Positions 27,422 through 36,504 of a DNA stretch of 64,000 nucleotides are shown here, one piece after another. A model generated the notes under the pieces. That model was not told the origin of the DNA. It was given only the letters and a program-made list of their open reading frames with translations, and made no database searches. Made by a program: the position numbers and the translations under genes. The stretch lies in contig NZ_KB894643.1 of NCBI RefSeq assembly GCF_000374585.1, positions 336,773-400,772 on the forward strand, written 5' to 3'. Source of the DNA: Phocaeicola barnesiae DSM 18169 = JCM 13652 (lineage in GTDB: Bacteria; Bacteroidota; Bacteroidia; Bacteroidales; Bacteroidaceae). The first letter of the stretch is position 1. Every line of letters starts with the position of its first letter.

Positions 27422-28555
27422 TCACTCCCGGTAGGTCAGGACAAAGATGTGAGAGAAACGTCCGTCCACTTCCGTCACCTGCACGGAAAGGATGAAGGGG
27501 TCGAACATCTCGGCCCATTCATTGATGAACGGCGGCAGATAAGGCTTGAAGAATTCTTTGTTGCGGACCACCTCCTGCATGTCGGCCACCATGATGTACG
27601 AGGCCGAAGGCGAGAGATTGGCGATACACTGATTGAAGAGGGTGTCTCCCTGAGCCACCGAAGCCCGGTTGATGCAGGAATCGATACGTGCGGTTCCCGA
27701 AAGGATGAGCAGGCTGTCCTTCGCTACCTGCGGTATACCGCCCAGACGTTCGGCCATGACAGGCATACAGGCTTCGGGAGCGGCCATGGAACCATTCAGG
27801 TAGATGACTTCGCTGTTCATGTGGAGGTCGAACTCGCTCCAGCAATAATCCCGTTTGCCCGTCAACAAGGGCACCGAGGCCGTCCGTCCGTAGAAGGTCA
27901 TGAAACGGGAAGACTTGTTGTGACGCAACGACGCCAATACCGTATCCCGGCTCAGGGAACGCTTGTCCAGTTGCGCGTCGATGACCTGCTCTATCAGCCG
28001 CTTCTCATGGCTGGCTACCAGAAAACCTTTCCCTCCGTATAGCGACAGGAAATCCTCGGCATCCAACGGATATACCTGGATTTCCTTTCCCCGGTAGATT
28101 TCCTTCTTCGGGGTGAACCGGTCACCGTATTTCTCGCGGAGCACTTCCTTGAACAGGTCCTTCCCCTCCTTGCTCATCCGGAAATAAGCGACCATGTCGC
28201 GCGGATTGCCCGGAAAATGGAAACTGAGCATCAGCTGGTTGACCTGGTTGCTCAACCCGTGTGCCGCATGAGAAGTATATTGGGTAAGTTCATAAAAGAT
28301 GGTCTCTATCAGGTTAGACTGATGCAAGGTATCGAATTGGGCCGCGTAGGCCATCCGCGGAAGCTCACTGATGAAGAAATCCACATTGTCCGTCTCCAGC
28401 AGGCCACGTGAGTCGGCAGGAACCAACTCCAGCAGGTCCACGGTCTGGGTCTTGTCGGCCAACTTCAATTGGACAAAGCTATATACGCCTACTCCTACAC
28501 AAAACAACAAGGTAGAAAGAATTACGGCAAATTTGGCGACGGTACGTAGTTTCAT
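27422..28555 (-). CDS. Membrane-anchored conserved protein, possibly DUF3352-like
   Basis: 377-aa protein with one N-terminal transmembrane anchor (about residues 8-28) and a large periplasmic or extracytoplasmic region. The start of the body, LELVPADSRGLLETDNVDFFISEL, resembles DUF3352-type proteins whose repeats begin with a 'P-x-D-x-x-x-x-x-x' strand. I see no catalytic motif. It ends 4 nt from the convergent MFS gene. Function unknown. Confidence 0.7.
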   Translation of the reverse strand: MKLRTVAKFAVILSTLLFCVGVGVYSFVQLKLADKTQTVDLLELVPADSRGLLETDNVDFFISELPRMAYAAQFDTLHQSNLIETIFYELTQYTSHAAHGLSNQVNQLMLSFHFPGNPRDMVAYFRMSKEGKDLFKEVLREKYGDRFTPKKEIYRGKEIQVYPLDAEDFLSLYGGKGFLVASHEKRLIEQVIDAQLDKRSLSRDTVLASLRHNKSSRFMTFYGRTASVPLLTGKRDYCWSEFDLHMNSEVIYLNGSMAAPEACMPVMAERLGGIPQVAKDSLLILSGTARIDSCINRASVAQGDTLFNQCIANLSPSASYIMVADMQEVVRNKEFFKPYLPPFINEWAEMFDPFILSVQVTEVDGRFSHIFVLTYRE

Positions 28556-28640
28556 GCTCCCTCCTATTCCTTTTCTACAAAGATATTAAAAATCTTTTAA
28601 AAAGTACAAATAAAACCGAAGAATAAAAGCGGAAGGACAC

Positions 28641-28668
28641 AAAAAAACTCCTGAAGAATCAGGAGTTT
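28641..28668 (-). terminator. Terminator of the tRNA-His transcript
   Basis: On the minus strand AAACTCCTGA / TCAGGAGTTT pair with a 4-nt loop and run into a T-tract. Confidence 0.85.
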
Positions 28669-28672
28669 GATA

Positions 28673-28748
28673 GGGTGACTAGTGGGACTCGAACCCACGA
28701 CATTCAGAACCACAATCTGACGCTCTAACCAACTGAACTATAGTCACC
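28673..28748 (-). tRNA. tRNA-His (GTG), downstream copy
   Basis: 76-nt cloverleaf on the minus strand. Acceptor GGTGACT pairs with AGTCACC plus the discriminator C expected of tRNA-His. Anticodon loop TTGTGGT gives anticodon GTG. T-arm GTGGG-TTCGAGT-CCCAC. CCA is not encoded. Confidence 0.97.
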
Positions 28749-28787
28749 ATGTTGGTAATCTAAAAAATACTTCATCAAGAAAAGAGA

Positions 28788-28863
28788 GGGTGACTAGTGG
28801 GACTCGAACCCACGACATTCAGAACCACAATCTGACGCTCTAACCAACTGAACTATAGTCACC
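28788..28863 (-). tRNA. tRNA-His (GTG), upstream copy
   Basis: Identical over all 76 nt to the copy at 28673-28748, with a 39-nt spacer. Both copies have ATGTTGG at the genomic right edge, so the duplication extends slightly beyond the gene. Presumably one precursor transcript ending at the 28641 terminator. Confidence 0.97.
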
Positions 28864-28939
28864 ATGTTGGCTTTCCTTTCAAAAGCGTTGCAAAGGTAGG
28901 ACTTTTTTCTGAATCTACAAGACTTTCGCCGAAAAAACT

Positions 28940-30037
28940 TCAAAAAAAGTATTCTTTTATTCCTTTCGTCTCCCGCTCCATCAACGAACGTACCTGCCGG
29001 GCGAAGCGGGACATCCGTTCTTTCTCGTTCACATTCAGCAGATTATCAGCTATATTCAACGGATACAGCTCGTAACCGGGTTTCCGGGACAGAACCGGCC
29101 GGGAAGTCCACACGAACGCATAGCCGCAATCGGCCAGACGGGTCCTCCCCTCCACCCGCCGGAGAGTGAGCGAAACCATCATCCCTCCGTCCGTACCGGT
29201 AGGGTGCATGTTCGACACGAAATTCCCCAACGAATAGGCCACCAGGTGACGCCCCGGAGTCACCGAATCGGTCAGGACTTCGAGCGGTTGCACCACATGG
29301 GGATGCGAACCGATGACGTGGTCCACCCCCAGCCCTATCATCCACCGGGCCAACTCCCGCTCCTGCCGGCGGGGGAGCGACTGGTATTCAATTCCCCAAT
29401 GCATACAGGCGATGATGACATCGGGTTTCATCCTCCGGGCTTTCAGAATATCCTCCCGAATCTGGGCGCGGTCAATCCCGTTCACGTAGTTGGGCGGCGT
29501 GACCGGAATCCCGTTCGTGCCGTACGTATAGTTCAGCAGGACAATCCGGAAGCCCTTCACCGTAACCAGCAACGGATAACGCCGGGAACGTTCCTCCACC
29601 TCCCTGTATGTGCCGGCATGAGGAATCTCCAGCGAATCCAGCATCCGGACGGTCCGCTCCAGCCCCTTACGTCCCCTGTCGAGGCAATGGTTGTTGGCCG
29701 TAAGCAGCACATCAAAACCCACCCGCTTCAATTCGTACAGGAACTCGTCGGGCGCGCTGAACGCCGGATACCCCCGGTAAGGCTTCCCGCCGAGCGTCAC
29801 CTCCAGATTCCCCACCAGCAAGTCCGCCCGGTCGAACTCCGGACGTACCTGCCTGAAATAAGAGGTATAGTCGTAAGTGCCGTCCGGACGCTTCGCCGCG
29901 TCCATCTGAGCCTGATGCTGCATCAGGTCGCCCACGAACAGGAGTCGGATGGAATCGGCCGTCTGGGCACGAAAAAGGGTTGCCGAAAGCCAACAGGCCA
30001 TCAGCAACCCTATCCGTTTCAGGGAAAAAGCATTCAT
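28940..30037 (-). CDS. CapA-family (poly-gamma-glutamate synthesis-like) protein
   Basis: 365-aa protein with a signal peptide (to about residue 25, LFRAQ) and the CapA metallophosphatase-like fold. Motifs: LLFVGDLMQHQ near the N-terminus, ADLLVGNLEVTLGG, LLTANNHCLDRG, and late GSHPHVVQPLE. In Bacillus CapA acts in poly-gamma-glutamate capsule export and anchoring, but most CapA-like proteins in Bacteroidetes have no such cluster and unknown roles. It starts 3 nt after folD and shares its transcript. Confidence 0.85.
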   Translation of the reverse strand: MNAFSLKRIGLLMACWLSATLFRAQTADSIRLLFVGDLMQHQAQMDAAKRPDGTYDYTSYFRQVRPEFDRADLLVGNLEVTLGGKPYRGYPAFSAPDEFLYELKRVGFDVLLTANNHCLDRGRKGLERTVRMLDSLEIPHAGTYREVEERSRRYPLLVTVKGFRIVLLNYTYGTNGIPVTPPNYVNGIDRAQIREDILKARRMKPDVIIACMHWGIEYQSLPRRQERELARWMIGLGVDHVIGSHPHVVQPLEVLTDSVTPGRHLVAYSLGNFVSNMHPTGTDGGMMVSLTLRRVEGRTRLADCGYAFVWTSRPVLSRKPGYELYPLNIADNLLNVNEKERMSRFARQVRSLMERETKGIKEYFF

Positions 30038-30040
30038 CCT

Positions 30041-30922
30041 TTATCCGTAAATGGCCTTCTTACCGGCCAGTAAAGTATTCTTCATCAAGGATACAATCGT
30101 CATCGGGCCTACTCCACCCGGTACCGGGGTTATGAAGGAACATTTCGGAGCCACTTCGTCGAACTTCACATCGCCGGTCAGCTTGAAGCCGGACTTACGG
30201 GTAGCATCCGGTACACGGGTCGTACCTACGTCAATCACGACGGCCCCTTCCTTCACCATATCGGCCTTCACAAAGTTCGGTTGTCCCAGCGCCGCGATGA
30301 TGATGTCGGCCTCACGGCATTCCTCCACCAGGTTCTTGCTCCGGCTATGGCAGACCGTCACGGTAGCGTCGCCCGGATAAGCCTTCTGCATCATGAGCAT
30401 CGCCATGGGTTTGCCCACGATGTTGCTACGTCCCAGCACGACACATTTCTTTCCCTGGGTCTCAATCTGATAACGCTTCAGCAATTCCAGAATTCCGTTC
30501 GGAGTAGCCGACACATAACAAGGCAAGCCGATGGCCATCCGACCTACGTTGATGGGATGGAAACCGTCCACATCCTTGCGGTAATCGATGGTCTCGATGA
30601 CCTTCTGCTCGGAAATGTGCTTCGGGAGCGGCAGCTGGACGATGAATCCGTCTACATCGTCATCCTGATTCAGTTCACGCACCTTGGCCAGCAGTTCCTC
30701 TTCCGTCACATCCGCCTCGTAACGGATGAGCGTCGACTTGAAACCGCAAACCTCGCAAGCCTTCACCTTATTGGCCACATAGGTCTCGCTTCCTCCATCG
30801 TGTCCGACCAGAATCGCCGCCAGATGAGGACGCTTGCCTCCTTTCGCTACAATCTCAGCCACTTCGGCCGCTATTTCCTGCTTCACCTGTTCGGAAATAG
30901 CCTTTCCATCTATCAATGTCAT
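30041..30922 (-). CDS. folD: Bifunctional methylenetetrahydrofolate dehydrogenase/cyclohydrolase
   Basis: 293-aa one-carbon metabolism enzyme. The catalytic Lys is Lys52 in [10 protein letters not shown], followed by the [12 protein letters not shown] signature, the NADP-binding [11 protein letters not shown], and the C-terminal [10 protein letters not shown]. It interconverts 5,10-methylene-THF and 10-formyl-THF in the cytosol. A TATCTTTG box on the minus strand (30948-30955) is the probable -7 element. The CapA gene follows immediately. Confidence 0.95.
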   Translation of the reverse strand: MTLIDGKAISEQVKQEIAAEVAEIVAKGGKRPHLAAILVGHDGGSETYVANKVKACEVCGFKSTLIRYEADVTEEELLAKVRELNQDDDVDGFIVQLPLPKHISEQKVIETIDYRKDVDGFHPINVGRMAIGLPCYVSATPNGILELLKRYQIETQGKKCVVLGRSNIVGKPMAMLMMQKAYPGDATVTVCHSRSKNLVEECREADIIIAALGQPNFVKADMVKEGAVVIDVGTTRVPDATRKSGFKLTGDVKFDEVAPKCSFITPVPGGVGPMTIVSLMKNTLLAGKKAIYG

Positions 30923-30947
30923 ATCTTCTGATTTTTTATGAGTGTAA

Positions 30948-30955
30948 CAAAGATA
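30948..30955 (-). promoter_or_regulatory. -7 box for the folD operon
   Basis: TATCTTTG on the minus strand, 25 nt from the folD ATG. No matching -33 TTTG at the usual distance. Confidence 0.4.
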
Positions 30956-31029
30956 AGAGATTCTGCGGCCCGTCAGGTTTCTTCCTTACAGGTTTAAGCT
31001 AAATTAACAGAGCTTCGGGCGAAGTACCT

Positions 31030-31205
31030 TCCTCCCAAACGTCCGTTCGTTCTCCTGTAAACGTCCGTTCGTTTTCCTGTAAACGTCCGTTCGTTTTCCT
31101 GTAAACGTCCGTTCGTTTTCCTGTAAACGTCCGTTCGTTTTCCTGTAAACGTCCGCAGGTCTTCGTGAAAACGTCCGTTCGTTTTTCGCCGCATGTCCGT
31201 CCGTT
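31030..31205. repeat. 22-bp tandem repeat array
   Basis: CCTGTAAACGTCCGTTCGTTTT repeats with an exact 22-nt period: the CCTG tetramer occurs at 31054, 31076, 31098, 31120 and 31142. Degenerate units extend both ways (first CGTCCGTTCG at 31040; altered units to about 31200). Because 22 is not a multiple of 3, every frame cycles and stays open on the minus strand, which creates a spurious repetitive reading frame. It lies between divergent folD and the amidase gene. Confidence 0.85.
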
Positions 31206-31356
31206 CCCGCCGGAGGGATTCCGAAGCCGGCAAAACACCGGCTTCCACGCGGACAGATTCGGCGAAAGATAGGAAATTCCCCTGTTTTTATGGGTTTTAT
31301 ATCGAATAATCTGCATCTTTTGGACGGGAAGGAAGGAGAGAAACAAAAAATTCTAT

Positions 31357-31364
31357 TACCTTTG
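31357..31364 (+). promoter_or_regulatory. -7 box for the amidase gene
   Basis: TACCTTTG matches TAnnTTTG, 14 nt before the ATG at 31379. The -33 region is A-rich without TTTG. Confidence 0.4.
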
Positions 31365-31378
31365 CAGGAAGTTTGGTT

Positions 31379-32623
31379 ATGAAGACTACAAGATTCAACA
31401 TACTATATCCTATCATCGGGGCCTTTCTTCTGGCCTTGTTCTTCCAGGCTCCCGCATCTGCCGGGAACGACAACCGTTTTACGCTGGTCATCGACGCCGG
31501 ACACGGAGGTCATGACCCGGGTGCCATCGGCAGAAACGTCAAGGAGAAGAACATCAACCTGAAAGTAGCCCTGAAACTGGGCAGGCTGGTAGAACAGAAC
31601 CTGCCGGATGTGCGGGTGGTCTATACGCGCGACCGCGATGTATTCATCCCGTTACACCGGAGAGCTGAAATAGCCAACAACGTCAAAGCCGACCTGTTCG
31701 TATCCATCCATACCAACTCGCTGGCTTCACGGAACAGCCGGGTAAGCGGCGCGGAAACCTACACCCTCGGTCTGCACCGTACACAAGAGAACCTGGAAGT
31801 CGCCCAAAAGGAAAACTCAGTGATTCTGATTGAAGATGACTACAAGCAGCAATACGCCGGATTCAACCCGAACTCGGCCGAAAGCTACATCATCTTCGAA
31901 TTCCTGCAGGACAAGTACATGGCCCAGAGTGTCAGCCTGGCCCAACTGGTACAACGCCAGTTCCGGAACAACGGCCGGCAGGACAAGGGGGTACACCAGG
32001 CCGGATTCCTGGTATTGCGCGAAACCTCGATGCCCAGCATCCTGGTGGAACTGGGATACATCACCAATCCGACCGAAGCCTCTTTCCTGATTTCGGAAAA
32101 CGGAAGCGCCACCATGGCACGGAGCATCTATACGGCTATCGCCAACTACCGGAACCAGCAAAGGAACGTCCGCTCCGGCGGCAACCGGGAAACGACGCCG
32201 GTGACCAACATTCCGGCAGACGAAACAGACTCCGCTTCGCGGGAAGCGATACCCGAAGCACCGGCCGCCCCAGCCGACACACGCGCCCCGCAAGCAAACG
32301 GCTCCGAGGTGCAACCGGCCAGACACGCGTCGAAACAGGAAGCTTCGCGCCCGGTATTCAAGATTCAGATTACCACCTCGTCGCGGGTACTTCCGAAAGG
32401 AAGCAGGCAACTGAAAGGGCTGACTCCGGTATCTTATTATAAGGAGAACGGGCTGGTGAAATACACCTACGGCGAAGATACCGACTACAACCGGATTCTC
32501 CGCCTGAAACGTACCAAAGTGGATGCCAAATTCAAGGACGCGTTCATCATCGCCTTCAAGGACGGACAGAAGATGAACATCAACGAAGCCATCCGCGAAT
32601 TCAAACGGAACAGAAGAAAATAA
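31379..32623 (+). CDS. N-acetylmuramoyl-L-alanine amidase (Amidase_3)
   Basis: 414-aa exported zinc amidase that cuts the peptide from MurNAc in peptidoglycan. Signal peptide to about residue 28 (APASAG). The Amidase_3 domain shows VIDAGHGGHDPGAIG (zinc His42), then SIHTNS and VELGYITNPTE near its end (about residue 235). A low-complexity Pro/Ala/Glu linker follows, then a C-terminal ~90-residue module (VFKIQITTSSRVLPKGSR...) that looks SPOR-like and could bind denuded glycan strands. Probably a daughter-cell separation enzyme. The MCE gene follows after 21 nt. Confidence 0.9.
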   Translation: MKTTRFNILYPIIGAFLLALFFQAPASAGNDNRFTLVIDAGHGGHDPGAIGRNVKEKNINLKVALKLGRLVEQNLPDVRVVYTRDRDVFIPLHRRAEIANNVKADLFVSIHTNSLASRNSRVSGAETYTLGLHRTQENLEVAQKENSVILIEDDYKQQYAGFNPNSAESYIIFEFLQDKYMAQSVSLAQLVQRQFRNNGRQDKGVHQAGFLVLRETSMPSILVELGYITNPTEASFLISENGSATMARSIYTAIANYRNQQRNVRSGGNRETTPVTNIPADETDSASREAIPEAPAAPADTRAPQANGSEVQPARHASKQEASRPVFKIQITTSSRVLPKGSRQLKGLTPVSYYKENGLVKYTYGEDTDYNRILRLKRTKVDAKFKDAFIIAFKDGQKMNINEAIREFKRNRRK

Positions 32624-32644
32624 ATAGAAACTACAAATAACAAA

Positions 32645-33532
32645 ATGAGAAAAGAAGTAAAAATAGGTTTGGCCGGTATCGGTGCATTGCTGGTACTTTT
32701 CTTCGGTATCAACTACCTGAAAGGCGTAAACATGTTAAAGCCTGAAAGTTACTACTACGTAGAGTTTACAGACATCAACGGACTGGCCAACTCAAGTCCG
32801 GTTTTTGCCAACGGACTGAAGGTCGGTCTGGTAAGAGACATCCAATACAATTACCAGAAACCCGGCCATGTGGTGGTAGGCATCGACATGGACGAAAAGA
32901 TGCGTATTCCGAAAGGAAGTTACGCAGACCTGGTGACCGAAATGCTGGGTACCGTAAAAATCAACCTGGTACTGGATTTCAACAGTACGACCTATTATGC
33001 CGCAGGCGATACCATCCAGGGACGCGCCAATCCGGGTATCATGGGAGTAGCCGAAAAGGAACTCCTGCCGAAAGTGGAACAGATGATGCCGAAACTGGAC
33101 TCCATCCTGAGCTCACTCAACCAGCTGCTGGCCGACCCGGCTCTGAAGAATACCCTGCATAACGCCGAACAGCTGACCGCCTCGCTGAACGCGACCAGCA
33201 AGCAGCTGAACACCCTGATGTCGAAAGACGTTCCGGCACTGACCGGCAACATCACCACCATCACCGAAGACTTGAAACAAATCAGCGGCAACCTGAAGAA
33301 TATTGATTACGCATCTACATTCATCAAAGTGGATTCTACCCTTCAGAACGTACGCCTGCTTACCGACAAGCTCAACCGGAAAGACAACTCGCTGGGTCTG
33401 CTGCTCAACGACTCGTCATTGTATAACAACCTGAGCGCTACGGCCGGCAATGCCGCCAGTCTGCTGGAAGACCTGCAGGCACATCCGAAACGTTACGTAC
33501 ACTTCTCACTCTTCGGAAAGAAAGACAAATAA
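32645..33532 (+). CDS. MCE-family lipid transport protein (MlaD-like)
   Basis: 295-aa inner-membrane-anchored periplasmic protein: one helix at about residues 7-24, then an MCE domain (YVEFTDINGLANSSPVFANGLKVG...), then a long helical tail (LDSILSSLNQLLADPALKNTL...) typical of hexameric MlaD/Mce rings that pass lipids between membranes. The usual ATPase and permease partners are not in the window. It is co-directional with the amidase and probably in one transcript. A strong hairpin follows. Confidence 0.88.
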   Translation: MRKEVKIGLAGIGALLVLFFGINYLKGVNMLKPESYYYVEFTDINGLANSSPVFANGLKVGLVRDIQYNYQKPGHVVVGIDMDEKMRIPKGSYADLVTEMLGTVKINLVLDFNSTTYYAAGDTIQGRANPGIMGVAEKELLPKVEQMMPKLDSILSSLNQLLADPALKNTLHNAEQLTASLNATSKQLNTLMSKDVPALTGNITTITEDLKQISGNLKNIDYASTFIKVDSTLQNVRLLTDKLNRKDNSLGLLLNDSSLYNNLSATAGNAASLLEDLQAHPKRYVHFSLFGKKDK

Positions 33533-33561
33533 GCGCTATATAGAAATAGTCTAAATAACAA

Positions 33562-33587
33562 AAGCTATCCGGACTTCCGGATAGCTT
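33562..33587 (+). terminator. Perfect stem-loop after the MCE gene
   Basis: AAGCTATCCGGA (33562-33573) and TCCGGATAGCTT (33576-33587) form a 12-bp perfect stem with a 2-nt gap. It is followed by A rather than T. Confidence 0.65.
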
Positions 33588-33858
33588 AAAAACAAACGCT
33601 TGATAATCAATAGATAAAACTAAAAGCGCACACGGATAAAAGGCAAGAAAACCAACGATTAAAATATTGATGTACAATACGTTGAAAAGTGCAAGATATC
33701 CTGTTTGAAGGTCCAACTACACTATTTTGTAAACAGTTAATTATCAATATCTTAAACAAAAGGTAAAAAAAGCAAGCAAAAACAGATTTGTTTTTCTAAA
33801 ATATCCTTACGAAATTTGCAAAGTAGAAGTTTTTGCAGTTAAAAATAACAACGCACGT
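33588..33858. other. AT-rich region upstream of dnaA
   Basis: No gene. I looked for DnaA boxes (TTATCCACA-like) and found none; TTATCAATA-like words occur but are too degenerate to call an origin. Confidence 0.4.
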
Positions 33859-35265
33859 ATGATTGAAAACAACCAGGCTGTAGCAGTGTGGAATCGTTGT
33901 CTCTCGTTCATTAAAGACAACGTGAACACGACAGCATACAATACATGGTTTGAGCCTATCGTACCACTCAAGTACGAGAACAAGGCACTTACGATTGGGG
34001 TCCCAAGTCCTTTCTTCTATGAATACCTGGAAGAAAAGTACGTGGGATTGCTTCGTGCGGCCTTGTATAAAGAAATCGGTGAAGGGACAGAGCTGATGTA
34101 CTCCATCCTGACGGATAAGACAAACCATATCACCATGAATATTGAAGGGACAAAACGGTCGACCGCTTTGCCCCAGCAGCCTATACATAATGCCAACAAG
34201 GCACCTAACCCGCTACAAGCAGCCGTACCTCAGGATTTGGACCCGCATCTGAATCCGAACTACAACTTCGAGAACTTCATCAAGGGAAACAGCAACGAAT
34301 TTTCACGCACGGTAGCCGAAACGGTCGCACAGAACCCGGCCCGTACGTTTAACCCGTTGTTTCTATACGGCCCTTCAGGCGTGGGGAAAACCCACCTGAT
34401 CAATGCCATCGGTACACGTATCAAGGAACTTTATCCGGAGAAACGTGTATTGTACGTATCTGCACACCTTTTCCAGGTGCAGTACACAGACTCCGTGCGT
34501 ACCAACCATTTCAACGACTTCATCAGCTTCTACCAGACCATCGATGTACTGATTATCGATGATATTCAGGAATTTGCCGGGGTGACGAAGACCCAGAATA
34601 CTTTCTTCCACATCTTCAACCACCTGCATCAGAACGGCAAGCAGCTCATCCTGACCTCCGACCGCGCTCCGGTCATGCTACAGGGTATGGAGGAACGTCT
34701 GCTCACCCGTTTCAAATGGGGACTGGTGGCCGAGCTGGAAAAGCCGGATATCGAACTGAGAAAGAATATCCTGCGGAACAAGATCAAGAAGGACGGACTG
34801 GTCATTCCGGAATCGGTTATCTGCTACATTGCCGAGAACGTGAACGAAAGCGTGCGTGAATTGGAAGGTATCGTGAACTCCCTGTTGGCTCAATCCATTC
34901 TGTTCAAGCGCGAAATCGACCTGGAACTGGCTCAACGCATCGTGAAGAAAGCGGTGAAATGCGCGGAAGTCAAACCGATTACCGTAAACGACATCATCGA
35001 AAAGGTATGCAGCCACTACAAGATCGATACGTCCGCCATCCACACCAAGACCCGCAAGCGCGAAGTGGTACAGGTAAGACAGGTAGCCATGTATCTGGCC
35101 AAGAAGCATACCGATACTTCTTCGTCGAAAATCGGCCAGCTCATCGGAAACAAAGACCATGCTACCGTACTCCATGCCTGCAAGATGGTGAAAGACCAGG
35201 TAGAGGTAGACAAGGCCTTCAAGAACGAAATCGAAGAAATCGAAGCGACCCTTCGGACCAAATAA
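33859..35265 (+). CDS. dnaA: Chromosomal replication initiator protein
   Basis: 468-aa AAA+ initiator. N-terminal interaction domain ([21 protein letters not shown]), a linker (about 95-135), AAA+ domain with Walker A GPSGVGKT at 171-178 and Walker B VLIIDDIQ near 230-237, and a C-terminal DNA-binding domain whose signature DHATVLHAC begins near 433. It binds origin boxes and starts replication. The length is normal. No typical replication partners (dnaN, recF) flank it, as is common in Bacteroidetes. Confidence 0.97.
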   Translation: MIENNQAVAVWNRCLSFIKDNVNTTAYNTWFEPIVPLKYENKALTIGVPSPFFYEYLEEKYVGLLRAALYKEIGEGTELMYSILTDKTNHITMNIEGTKRSTALPQQPIHNANKAPNPLQAAVPQDLDPHLNPNYNFENFIKGNSNEFSRTVAETVAQNPARTFNPLFLYGPSGVGKTHLINAIGTRIKELYPEKRVLYVSAHLFQVQYTDSVRTNHFNDFISFYQTIDVLIIDDIQEFAGVTKTQNTFFHIFNHLHQNGKQLILTSDRAPVMLQGMEERLLTRFKWGLVAELEKPDIELRKNILRNKIKKDGLVIPESVICYIAENVNESVRELEGIVNSLLAQSILFKREIDLELAQRIVKKAVKCAEVKPITVNDIIEKVCSHYKIDTSAIHTKTRKREVVQVRQVAMYLAKKHTDTSSSKIGQLIGNKDHATVLHACKMVKDQVEVDKAFKNEIEEIEATLRTK

Positions 35266-35283
35266 CGGAAATGTTCCGTAAGC

Positions 35284-35327
35284 AAAAAGCCCGGACTGAA
35301 ACACGCGTTGTTCAGTCCGGGCTTTTT
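35284..35327. terminator. Bidirectional terminator between dnaA and nitroreductase
   Basis: A 17-bp perfect inverted repeat (35284-35300 with 35311-35327; core GCCCGGACTGAA) bears A-run and T-run flanks, serving both converging genes. Confidence 0.95.
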
Positions 35328-35342
35328 ACTATTGTTCCGGCC

Positions 35343-36083
35343 TCAGTCCAGGAATCCCTGTTGGCGCAAAGTCTCCAGCAAGACCTTCGAAATCTCTTCG
35401 TTTGCGGCCTTCGTATAGCGGTAGTCGGTGAATACCTGAGCCAGATTCTCCGTACGATTCACCTCCACGAAATGCCGGTTCTCGGGCATGGCCTCCTTCT
35501 CCGCATAAATCCGGTCGATATCCTGTTCTCCGTATGCCCGATAAGTCTCCTGGTGAATCAAGCCCTCGATGGGAAGTCTCTCCGGTTGGGCCGGACATTC
35601 ATCGGGATAACCTACGGTAATGGTCGCAATCGGTACAACCAGCTTCGGCAATTCCAAAGCCTCGATCAGACCGCCGGCAGAATATAGGGTGGTACCCAGG
35701 TAGCAGGTGCCCAATCCGGCTGCCTCGGCCAGTGTACAGAAATTCTGGGTAACCAGAAGCGTATCGCTTGCCGCGTTCAGGAACGAAAGGAAATTATCGT
35801 ATCCGGGATTGGCGTTCCGCTGGCGACACCACTGGCAGAAGCGGTTGAAATCGGCGCAGAAGGTAAGCACGACCGGCGCCGAAGTCACCATCGGCTGGTT
35901 GAAATGAAACGGAGCAATCCGTTCCTTGCGTGCCGAATCACGGGTTACAATGACACTATAGAGCTGCATGTTCCCCATTGTGGGCGCACGGAAAGCCTCT
36001 TCCAGCAACTCATTCAACAACGAATCGGGGATGTCCTGACTCGTATACTTACGTATGGTACGTCTGTTTTTAATTGATTCCAT
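35343..36083 (-). CDS. Nitroreductase-family FMN oxidoreductase
   Basis: 246-aa flavoprotein. N-terminal NRRTIRKYTSQDIP and EEAFRAPTMGNMQLYSVIV are the FMN-binding hallmarks; GLGTCYLGTTLY lies in the second half. Members reduce nitro compounds, quinones or flavins with NAD(P)H. The substrate is not predictable. The ATG at 36083 (MESIKNRR) is preferred over a GTG two codons upstream. Single gene, convergent with dnaA. Confidence 0.88.
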   Translation of the reverse strand: MESIKNRRTIRKYTSQDIPDSLLNELLEEAFRAPTMGNMQLYSVIVTRDSARKERIAPFHFNQPMVTSAPVVLTFCADFNRFCQWCRQRNANPGYDNFLSFLNAASDTLLVTQNFCTLAEAAGLGTCYLGTTLYSAGGLIEALELPKLVVPIATITVGYPDECPAQPERLPIEGLIHQETYRAYGEQDIDRIYAEKEAMPENRHFVEVNRTENLAQVFTDYRYTKAANEEISKVLLETLRQQGFLD

Positions 36084-36089
36084 TTTCAC

Positions 36090-36399
36090 TCGATTTATTT
36101 CCTTACAAACTTACATAAATCTCAGCTAATTTCATACCCTTGGAACGAAAAAACATACCTCCGGCCCCGTCCTGTCCGAAGCGGCTACAAACAGGCACTT
36201 CCATTTCCTCCGGATGCTCCGGAACAGGCAGAAGAAGACATCATTCTGACAGGCTATAACATAAACTTTGAATTATGCAAGTTTTCAGTTTTGGAAAACT
36301 TTTAATTAACATTGTAAAAATAGTATGTTGTATATCAGCATTTTAAATTTGCTTTTTGGAAAAGTTTAAATAGTCCATGTAAGTTCCGGAGATTTTATT
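36090..36399. other. Intergenic region upstream of the ribonucleotide reductase
   Basis: AT-rich, non-coding. Because the reductase is cobalamin-dependent I looked for a B12 riboswitch box (AGYCMGGAGACCTGC-like) and did not find one. Confidence 0.4.
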
Positions 36400-36429
36400 T
36401 TGTGAATTGAAAAAACATCTATAGCTTTG
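36400..36429 (+). promoter_or_regulatory. Promoter of the class II ribonucleotide reductase
   Basis: TTTG at 36400-36403 and TAGCTTTG at 36422-36429 with an 18-nt spacer, one less than consensus. About 75 nt of leader precede the GTG start. Confidence 0.65.
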
Positions 36430-36504
36430 TACCGTCGTAGTTATTGAAAGCACAACTTCTACACTTTTGCTTTAATCGACAAACCAATTATCAATATATC
36501 AACC

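Noticed and set aside
31030..31205. CRISPR array
   Set aside because: Units are contiguous 22-mers with no unique spacers and no cas genes nearby.
30999..31346. 115-codon repetitive frame over the 22-bp array as a protein of repeated RTDVYRKTNGR units
   Set aside because: The 22-nt period makes all frames cycle and stay open, so openness is no evidence of coding. No start signal.
33588..33858. Replication origin upstream of dnaA
   Set aside because: No cluster of TTATCCACA-like boxes or 13-mer-type AT repeats could be found.
36090..36504. Cobalamin riboswitch before the B12-dependent ribonucleotide reductase
   Set aside because: No B12-box-like core sequence is present.
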